NCBI RefSeq assembly: GCF_027596085.1
Contig: NC_072469.1
Coordinates: 16,808,238 to 16,872,237, forward strand
DNA length: 64,000 bases
Reading direction: 5' to 3'
DNA from: Anoplopoma fimbria
Lineage: Eukaryota > Chordata > Actinopteri > Perciformes > Anoplopomatidae
Shown here one piece after another: positions 55,761-64,000 of this stretch (positions are counted from its first letter, which is position 1; each line of letters starts with the position of its first letter). Under the pieces are notes generated by a model. That model ran no database searches and was not told where the DNA came from. It saw only the letters and a list, made by a program, of their open reading frames with translations. The translations under genes were made by a program, and so were the position numbers.

Positions 55761-58700
55761 TCACTGGCCACCAGCAGCACTCTGTGGGGGAAAAAAACAC
55801 AAAATATGGGTTTAGCAATCAGCATAACTGCAATAGCTTTTAAATTACGACATATAGATAGAAATGTAGGCATTGTTACCTTCATTTTGTTAATAATGTT
55901 CTGGTTGAAGTTTCCACCGAAAGCACGCAGCAGTTTGGGTGTGGGTGGTTTGGGTCCGAACAGCGCCAATCCTTTCTTCTTTTCCACCTCTGCTTTAGCT
56001 GCTGCTGGTCCCTTCGCCTTCATGAGTTTCCTGCAAGAGCAGAAACAGAGAAGCTGGCTAAACAAACAGCCTCGGACGTATTGGATATTGCAAAGCTTGA
56101 TCAAATATATTGGTTCATAGAATGGAGATATGGCTGTGTTTAAAGAATTCTATCAGAAAAGTAGATATAAAAAGTTTCAATTTGCTGCTGAAAAACAGTA
56201 GTGTTCTGATTTATGAGAGAAATGTATTCGCATGTAGGTAATAACTGTCATCAAGTTCTGCAAGTCATTATTTTATTATTTAACGTTTTAAGAGGTTACT
56301 TATAGTAAAAACAATGGATAAACTTATTATATGTCAGCTGCATGTCAGAGTTTGTTAATTTGTTTTTTGATGGCCCCCCACCCCCCATAAAGATGGTAAA
56401 TGAATAAGTCTTTGCATTGGAAAATGTGTGTTCATTTTTTGTTTTACTCTCATTTACACAATTATAATTGCATCACCACCTTCTTGACTTGTGACAGTGT
56501 GCAGGAGCTCCCCCAAGTGAGGGTGTGAGACAGCCTGACTCACCTTCCCTTCCTGGCCAACACTTTCTGAGACTCTGGGTAGTGCACCAGGATGTCAAAC
56601 AGGTCTTTCTTCTCCAGAACAAAAAGGTTAGCGAAGCCGTAGGCTTTGACATTAGCTGTCCGCCTGTTCCCTCCATCTTTAGAGGATTGCAACAGACTGA
56701 GAAAGAAAAACATTTTATGACAAAAAATCCCTGAAAGTGTTCTTTGTGTATGGATTTTAATATATTATCTTCTAATGGGGAGCACATCTTTGCACATTAA
56801 AAAGGATGATATTTATCAAAGTGTGAAAACTACAATTAACAACGCTCTTAAGGGTTCTTTCCTCAGCCTATGTATTCGTTCTGACAATGACAAAGGCTGA
56901 ACTTTCTAGTACCTGATTTCTCCAAACACACAGCCAGCCTTTAGTGTAACGAACACAATACTGTTGTCAGGTCCTCCAACCACCTGCACTGCTCCGCTTT
57001 TAATGATGTACATCTCTTTACCGATGTCGCCCTGCAGAGAGGGCAAAGTCATTTAAACATGCAAAAACATACTGAAGAATAGACAGTGGATATTTACACA
57101 AAGGTTTTATTTATGGGGTTTTCAAGGATGAAAAAGATTCAAATATTAAATTTCAGGTCACTATTTGATAAGAATGCGAACTCACTTTCTTCACTACAAA
57201 GTCTCCTGGTAAATAGACAATAGACTTGAGCCTCAGTAACATGTCCACCAACATCTGCTGGTCACACCCCTGTAGAGAAAAAACTATATTTTATTGAATT
57301 ATTTTTAAGGGTGCAGTATGCTTGTTTTATTGCGTTTGTGGGGTCTTGAAAAGGCACCTTGAAAAGATCTATCTTCTGAAAGGTGGTCAGGTTGATGTCA
57401 ACAGCGATGGCGGTTCTCATCACCAGAGGCATCTTATCCAGCAGCTCGGACTCATCTGAAAGCATCAAGATGAAAAAGGAGTTTATTCTGGGATCTTATA
57501 CTTCTGGAGCTACAGAGGGAAGTAGAACCACTTTTTTAAGGTGATATATGTGAAGTACTAACTGGTTTCTTATACTTCAAGGCTTCCTAGTATCCGGTTA
57601 AAACTGAACTGAGCACTTTGTCCAGTGTTACTGACCCAGCATGCCCTGTGCGTCCCAGGTGTAGGTGTACCAGGTGCGGACTCGGTTCTGCACCAAAGAG
57701 GGGATGTGGTTGTTCACCATGTAGTCCACGGTGCCGTCCATGGAGGATCTAAAGTAGGTCTGTCCTGCTGTGGCTGCACCGATGACGTCTCTCATCTGAG
57801 GCAAGATGACGGTGAGAATAATCATAAACATCAACTGAGGAAAACTCTACTGTCAATTAGACAGCTTTTGTTGTTAAAATGCTACAATTACAACATTTAC
57901 CAAGCTTTTTGACAGTCAAGACTTCACAGGGAACCAGTGAAATACAGTAACGGATGATGGGGTGTTAGTGAGTATGGTGAACTAGTATGGTAAGATGACT
58001 GATGATTGTCATTTCTAACACGAAGGGTTTCATTCATCGGTCACTACATTAACAAGACAAGTGGGAAAAGTCACGCTAATTTAGAGGTGCTAATTTCTAT
58101 AAGGTTTCCAGAGGAACTGAGCATGCTGGGACTTTGACTCATGCTACGTGCAGAGAGTGTCTCTATGTTACCTGTCCAATCAAACTGGAGAACACAAAGA
58201 CGCCCGTGAAAAAGTTAGTCATCTGAAAGGTAATCTCAAAGACGGTATGGGGTTCGTTAAGACCCCCGATGTTGATCAGACTGCGGACGGCATAGTAGTA
58301 ACAACGCAGATACCTGTGAAGAGGGTGGGGGCGTTAGAGGGGCTGTCACAAACAACTCTATATGTCATGGGGTGGATTTTTGGGGACAAACAGATAGATG
58401 CATGTGTGCGCATGTGTTTGGGAGGAATTATTGTTATTTCTCCCTTTTTTTCCAAGTTTGTTCCCTTGATGTCTTGCTGCAAAGTTTTCACCAAAAAAAT
58501 TGCAAATCAAAAGCAAAATAATCCAAACACTCATCATTAAAAAATGTAAATAATACTAATGAAAAAAAGAAATATAGGGCAATCAAAGATTGAACAAATA
58601 TTACAAATAAACTACCTGGCCAAGAATGACGGACATAAAGAAAGCCCCAAAAAGGTAGTTTGTCATCTGAAAGATCTGTCCGAACATGGTGTCTGGAAAT

Positions 58701-61005
58701 GGCAACTCAGCGATCATCAGCAGTGATTTCTCCGCATAGAAGAAGCAGCTGAGGTAACTACAGCAGCAGCAGCAGAGATGGAACATAGGAGACATTTTCA
58801 ATTTGTGACCATCTTTGGATGTCTCAGTGATGAAGACAACTGGAACTCATTGTTTTCAGTGCAGCAATCAACTGTTTCAGTGCAGAAATCATTGCAGTGA
58901 CTAAGAGCTCTGTGTTGTGTTTGATGCCCATGTCATCACACTTCCTCATGCATGGTAGCCTTATCAATTGTGTGTCTTAAAAAGCAAAAGAGGAATTACT
59001 CTTAACTCATCATAAATTAATAAATCATTAACTAAAATGAGTGTTGTAGTTAAATTAATGAATGCTCTGATGGTTAGGATGCTGTGAAAGTTTTTCCTTT
59101 TGAACTGGGAAGTGTCTTTTACAATGATTACATCACCGAAGTCTTCACTCCATTGCAGTTTGCAAATAGCGTAATCTTACTGCGCTTCACTAATGTGTTG
59201 ACATAAGGTCAACATGTTTTCTTGAGACAAAAGGATCGCTTTTCATTTTGAATTTGACACAATGTGGTAAACTAGTAGCAGTGGTATTAAAGGTAGTGGT
59301 ATTCTTATTTTAATAAAAGTCAGAAAGAGCACATTACAGATACTTAGATACACGTTTTAGAAGCATGCAATGAGGAGAAAAAACAAAAAAGAATGCCATA
59401 CACTCAAACACAAGCAAGCATATAAAGGTTCTGTACTTACGCATTGCCCAGACCAGAATAGACCCATTTAGTTTTCCCGATGCCCTGGTATTCTGAAGCC
59501 ACATAGTAAAAGCAAGCGTTGAGGTGGAGCATGAAGAGAAGATATCCGATGGTTCGAATCACTCTAATAGAAAAGAAAAGACTTGTCTGTCTATTTCACT
59601 GCCTGTATTCATTATTTCTACACATCCTAATGTTTTAAGACATAGTTTTCAGTTCTTTTTTTTAATGATGTACATATATGATAACAACAAAAATGACAAT
59701 ATCATGGTTGCTAAATTTATTTCATGTGACTAACCTCCAGATGTATGCCTTAGCCATGAGGCTCTCTAGACGATCGCTGAACTCAAAAAATGTATCCGCC
59801 TTGAGAAAAAGGATGAAAATGTCAGCCAAGGCAACCACAGGAAGGAAACAACATTTTTGATCAATTGATCTTTGTAACACATGAATAAATTCACCTTCAG
59901 CAGGCGATTGAATCTGAAAATGGATTTGAATCCGAACTGTAAGTACAACAAGTCGAATGGCAAGAGGGATATCATGTCCAGCTGTTGAGGAGAGACAGAT
60001 GTGTGAGGTCACTAAGACGAGTTCATCCTAATGTTCGAAGTTCAAAGAATTCAAGTTACCGTACCACGAATCTCTCCGAATCTCTGTAGTTCTTCCTTGT
60101 CACCACTCTGTCTTTCTGAAAGGTAGAGAACAAATTGTCATTTGGTCATATCTTAAAGCATTCTCAGTATCAAGCTCCATTGGCCGGGGTTTTACCAGAC
60201 TTACTATAATGTCTCCTGCTTTGACAAACTGTTTGCGGGCCTGGAAGATGATGGAGTCTGTGAGGTAGATGAAGTCGGCCAGCAAATCCATGACAAACCA
60301 GAAAGGGATGGCGCTCTCAGTGTGGTAGGGGAAACACAGACGGGCTGTAATGAACCAGGTGTTGTAGTTGAAGGCCAGCGTCACCAAGCTCAGCCAGGCG
60401 ATGTAGCGACGGTCTGTGAAAGGGTCAATGGTGTACCCCAGCACCGGGTCCATCAGGGCCTCAATTGGCTTCAGCACAATGTCCACCGAAGACCAGGCGG
60501 CTTCTTTGAACTTGGTCTTCAAATCCTTCTCCTCCTTTTTCTCCAAATTGGCCTCCTCTGTTTTCTTTTTCTCCTCATCCTCTTTCTTCTTCTGATCGGC
60601 CTCCTTCTTTTTCTTCTCCTGCTCCTCTTTCTTCTTCTTATCGGCTTCTTCCTTCTTTATGCGCTCCTCCTCTGCCTGCTGCTTCCTCTCCTCTATGACT
60701 TTTGTGTATTTGTCTTTGTGCATCAAAGGTGCTGAATGGACAATATTAAGACTGAGTGTGCTTAAACATATAATTCAGATTTAAATATTCATAATTTGAA
60801 GATATGAAGCTTTGAGAAGCTCTATACTGGGTGTTTGTACTCACTGACAGGGGGGCTGATCTCTGGGGATGAAGCATATTGATCATGCACCTTCTCCTTA
60901 TAGAGATCCAGTCTCTCTCTCATGCGTTTGATTATGGATCTGAGCTGCTCGTCTGAATACTTATTGATGACAATGGGAGCAGGTGGAGGAGGGGCCGACT
61001 CCTGT
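55761..61005 (-). CDS. cngb3: Cyclic-nucleotide-gated channel beta 3, tandem copy B (5' end not found)
   Basis: Second CNGB3 subunit, head-to-tail with copy A. Exons, 5' to 3': 60845-61005, 60205-60731, 60065-60115, 59895-59981, 59735-59799, 59441-59563, 58172-58313 (alternative 58616-58757), 57636-57795, 57358-57455, 57186-57269, 56913-57031, 56544-56696, 55880-56030, 55761-55781. All phases agree and there is no frameshift. The first exon here ([16 protein letters not shown]) corresponds to copy A exon 4, so earlier exons are missing or outside the window. A Lys/Glu-rich region precedes S1 ([17 protein letters not shown]). The exon 60205-60731 joins what are two exons in copy A. Filter IGGLNEP. 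CNBD intact ([13 protein letters not shown]). C-terminus ...NKMKSAAGGQ. Most exon lengths equal those of copy A to the base. Confidence 0.94.
58616..58757 (-). CDS. cngb3: Duplicate, probably mutually exclusive, pore exon of cngb3 copy B
   Basis: Lies between exon 10 (59441-59563) and exon 11 (58172-58313) of copy B. It has an acceptor (CTGCTGCTGTAG), a donor (CAG|GTAGTT), exactly 142 nt and the same phase as exon 11 in both copies. The 47 codons are open and align end to end with exon 11: 22 of 47 residues identical. Kept are YL-C, the FQMTN block and the final GQ. The filter region reads IAELPFP against IGGLNEP in exon 11b and IGGLPEP in copy A. Including both exons adds 284 nt and breaks the frame, so only one can be used. 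It could still be a decaying duplicate, but there is no stop in 47 codons despite heavy divergence. Confidence 0.75.
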
Positions 61006-61389
61006 CTGAAGATGAAAAATAACATCAGAAAAAAATTAGACACACAATCTTGTTTTTAATCTCATAATAATGGAAGAGGGTAAATTGGCCAGTTATTTGT
61101 GTAATGAGGGAGATAGCACAATATTTATAGACTAGTCTGAGGGGACGTTCTAGAGTAAAACAGTTGTAACTTAGTGACTGTAATCAATATTTTCAATATT
61201 TTTCAATATCTATTGAGATTTTAGGGTCTTTCAGTTCATTGTTTTTGGTTTTCAGGAGCGCAGCTTCACTGTTTTGGCTCTCTCTCTCTCACTACTCTCT
61301 TAGCATAGTTATTTTCACTCTTTACCAATGCATTTTTGATCAATGAGAAACATTTTAGATTGGTTATGTATGCTGCTAAAATGGCCTTA

Positions 61390-61870
61390 GTTAGTCTTGT
61401 ACAGAAAACCCATTCAGTGAAGCTGCCTATCGGGCCCACACAAGGGCCTTTCAAACATGGTGTCGCATTAGCCAGCTAGAAATGAATGTGGCCAAGACAA
61501 GACAATTAATAAACTGCAAAAAGCAAGATTTGAAATTAGAGCCAGTTACACTTGATGAACTTGAAATACCTCGGTACAGTTCTTAAGTATATTATGAAGA
61601 GATGCTCACAGCGACATTATCCTCTCAGGAAACGTAGTGGCCTTGGTGTTAGTCAGCTGATTTTAAAACTAGTGTACAGAACTATTGTTAATAGTGTTTA
61701 AACGTTTCACCTGCCTGCCTGGTACGGTCACCTAGACTTTGTATCTAAGAATACACTTTCTGCAATTGTGTCAATGGTATGGAAATTAGTTGCCAAACAC
61801 TGAAAGCCAGTCTGAGCTTTCTGGGAACTAAATATGTATTTGATAAGTTCTTCATCCTCAGGTGTTAATA
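61390..61870 (+). mobile_element. Degenerate LINE fragment (C-terminal part of reverse transcriptase ORF)
   Basis: Translated with frame changes, it shows the string of features at the end of a LINE reverse transcriptase: a TWC/MNVAKT-like step, then the segment LDELEIPRY, then LRKRSGLGVSQLILKLVYRT and AWYGHL. This order resembles Rex/CR1-type fish elements. Stops and frameshifts mark it as dead. A (TATTG)n-like run at 61,968-61,983 may be its 3' tail. Confidence 0.6.
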
Positions 61871-61983
61871 TTCTAAACATGACTGTGAGTAGAATGAGTA
61901 GAAACTGACCTGGAATATGGCTATATGCTTGTTTTAAATTTCCACCCTGGTGGACAATATAGATATATTGTATTGTATTGTAT

Positions 61984-64000
61984 CATTTTTGGGCCAGAGT
62001 TGGCCGCTGTTTCAGTAGATAAAAGCTCCATAAAACCAACTGTTCACTCCCAGCTCACCACCAAACAGCAGACAGACACAGTGAGTGAAAAGCTGGCGAA
62101 CATAGTGGAGAATTTAGAAGCTAAAGAACAGAACCAGATATTTCCCTAAGTATTAAGTTGCGACCAAAAACAGACGTTAGATTGGACTAACATTTGCCAA
62201 GGTACCAGGAAAAAAAACTGCAACAAATGAAAATGTTAATGCACCAGCTGAATGTCTAAACGGCCAACTTTGTGCTGTTAAGTTGTCGATATCAACATAA
62301 GCTTATATGTCACTGTTGTGTTTACAGCTTTTTTTCCTCTGGCTAAAAAAAACACCTACAAGTATGAGAGGGGCTTGCATCTATGCATTTTAATTCCAGC
62401 AAACTATCCACACTACTGTGGCTGGTTTAATTACTGTCTACTTCATGTCAGGGGCTTGCATCTATGCTATTTTGTCCACAAACTGCATTTTCCACACTAT
62501 TGCATGGTTTAATACTGTCTACAGTGGACATCATGTCAGAGCAAATCAGTAAAACCAGCAACTGCAGTGTATTTATGTCAAGTCATACTGTGGCTGGTTT
62601 AATTAGTCTACTTCATGTCAGAGCAAATCAGTAAAACCAGCAACTGCAGTGACTACAGTCATTTCCTGTCCACAGGAACTGCTTTTCACACATGGCCTAG
62701 CATAGCAATTGTAATTTGTAATGTCAAATAAAGACATTCATACTGTGGAATGGCATTTTAAGTGTAGAGGCTCAGCGGACAAAGACACAGGAAACTTCAG
62801 CCTCAGCAGTAGAGACAGGAGAGGGGGACATCTGTGCCCATATGTCGCCTCCTAGTGGACATAACTCAGCATTACATCTGGCTGACAGGAGGAGCAAGAT
62901 GTATTTATGTCAAGTCATGCGAATGAAATGTTTAACTTAAGCACTTTCATGAAATCAAAGACAAGAACCTATTCTTATGACAGTTTACGACAAGTAAAAC
63001 AGAAAGGCACAGCGATGACACCACTTCCTTTTCACTGACATAGTGTAGGAAGTACTACATTATGGCTGCACTATGCTGATGTGGAGCACTGTCCTCCACA
63101 GTTGAATGCTACACATTAGTTGTATTAGTGAGGGAAACACAGTGAAAGAAAGTGATTTTGGAGGCTGTTAGACCTCAACTCAAAGGATACTAAGATGCTT
63201 ATCTGCTTTTTGCCAAAACTGCAGCTGTGGTTTAATCTTTTGTGGCACTGATATCAAAGAGGGAAGGCAAAACAACAGAAACACCTCTCCAGCCTCCAAA
63301 ACGACTATGCAAAAACCGGACATTATAACCTTCATGAAGGTATTATTTATTGAAGGACTGTCATATTAGCATAATTTTCAGCTGAGTGCACCTTAGAAGT
63401 TAGTTAGCAGGATAAATAAGTAATACGTTTATTTTATATAGATAGAAAAAGAACACACCTAAACACATTGTCAGTTGTGCGTTGTGTGAGTTTAGACATA
63501 TGCATCGAAACAATCATATTTAAATTTTTGTCCATCATAATATAAATATCTGTTTTGTTTTAACGTCCAAGATCACACAGATTTTACTGATTGAAATGTA
63601 GTTTTCAAAATAAAGGTCTGACTCAAGTACCCCCAACTAAGATTCTCAAACTGTGCTTCACATAGAGCTCCTCCTCAGTCTTTTCACCCCTCCTTTATTA
63701 TCCACTGATGAATTATTAACAGCATTTCTCATCATTTGGAAAAGTAAAATGTGTTTACAACTGATAGGATCAGCCAAACGTGTCGCCTTCATGGTTTTTA
63801 TTGCTTGGCCAGAAGCAGACCTGATGAGCTTCTTAAACCTAAAAAGCTGAAAAGCTTTTAATCCACTTTCAGGTCATCCCCTGTCTTAATATGCAGGTTG
63901 CACCAGGGGATAAAGATATCACATGTTAGGTTCTCTGCGCTTTGTCTCTCTCTCCTTCTCTCTCTGGGATCTTGCCAGGGCATTTGATTAATTAGTGTCC
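61984..64000. other. Non-coding stretch upstream of cngb3 copy B
   Basis: No exon of copy B (a Lys/Glu-rich or Pro-rich N-terminal exon) could be recognised here on the minus strand. It contains local duplications at 62350-62651 and otherwise nothing I can name. Confidence 0.4.
62350..62651. repeat. Local tandem duplications
   Basis: A 38-bp block starting CATGTCAGAGCAAATCAG is repeated exactly at 62532-62569 and 62614-62651 (period 82). 'gtggctggtttaatta' and 'ggcttgcatctatgc' also recur within this interval, showing overlapping recent duplications. Confidence 0.85.

Noticed and set aside
63800..63850. Minus-strand peptide LFRFKKLI, similar to MFSRFKKLM at the start of copy A
   Set aside because: No ATG at the matching place, no Pro-rich continuation, and only five shared residues; could be chance or a decayed exon 1, not callable as an exon.

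Overview
The window looks like nuclear DNA from a ray-finned (teleost, probably percomorph) fish. All protein-coding genes are split by GT-AG introns, are vertebrate orthologues, and sit among AT-rich introns, microsatellites and degenerate dispersed repeats of the kind common in percomorph genomes. I rebuilt each gene exon by exon, checking splice sites and reading phase by hand. No species can be assigned from this.

Layout. 1-5,600 is mostly non-coding: an orphan candidate terminal exon at 656-734, a long (AC)n microsatellite and a dispersed repeat. fbxo45 (minus, CDS 6447-8315, 289 aa) lies head-to-head with fam168b (plus, CDS 10896-12329, 194 aa). rbbp8/CtIP follows (plus, CDS 14919-21124, 661 aa) and converges on tmem241 (minus, CDS 21712-26288, 297 aa, 15 exons). 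nsmaf/FAN is next (plus, CDS 27705-40215, 912 aa, 31 exons). The remainder holds two head-to-tail tandem copies of the cone CNG-channel beta gene cngb3 on the minus strand: copy A (41.4-54.4 kb, with N-terminus) and copy B (55.76-61.0 kb, its first exons not found here).

The genes do not form one pathway. fbxo45 is a synaptic ubiquitin-ligase subunit, fam168b a neuronal membrane protein, rbbp8 a DNA-end-resection factor, tmem241 a Golgi sugar-nucleotide-transporter-like protein, nsmaf a BEACH/WD40 TNF-receptor adaptor, and the cngb3 pair codes for cone photoreceptor channel subunits. The rbbp8-tmem241 neighbourhood matches human 18q11; nsmaf and cngb3 are both on human 8q.

Most interesting observation: copy B of cngb3 carries two pore exons in a row. 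Exon 11 (58172-58313) and an unadvertised duplicate (58616-58757) have identical length (142 nt), identical splice phase and open frames. They encode alternative P-loop/S6 segments only about half identical. Using both would shift the frame, so they can only work as mutually exclusive exons. The duplicate has a glutamate in the selectivity filter where CNGB subunits have glycine, and the standard exon has its own odd filter substitution (IGGLNEP for IGGLPEP). Copy A, by contrast, carries a 1-nt deletion at the end of an exon in the cyclic-nucleotide-binding domain that would truncate the protein (a real lesion or an assembly error), and its intron 10 is swollen by a degenerate tandem array. 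Copy B has also lost one intron relative to copy A.
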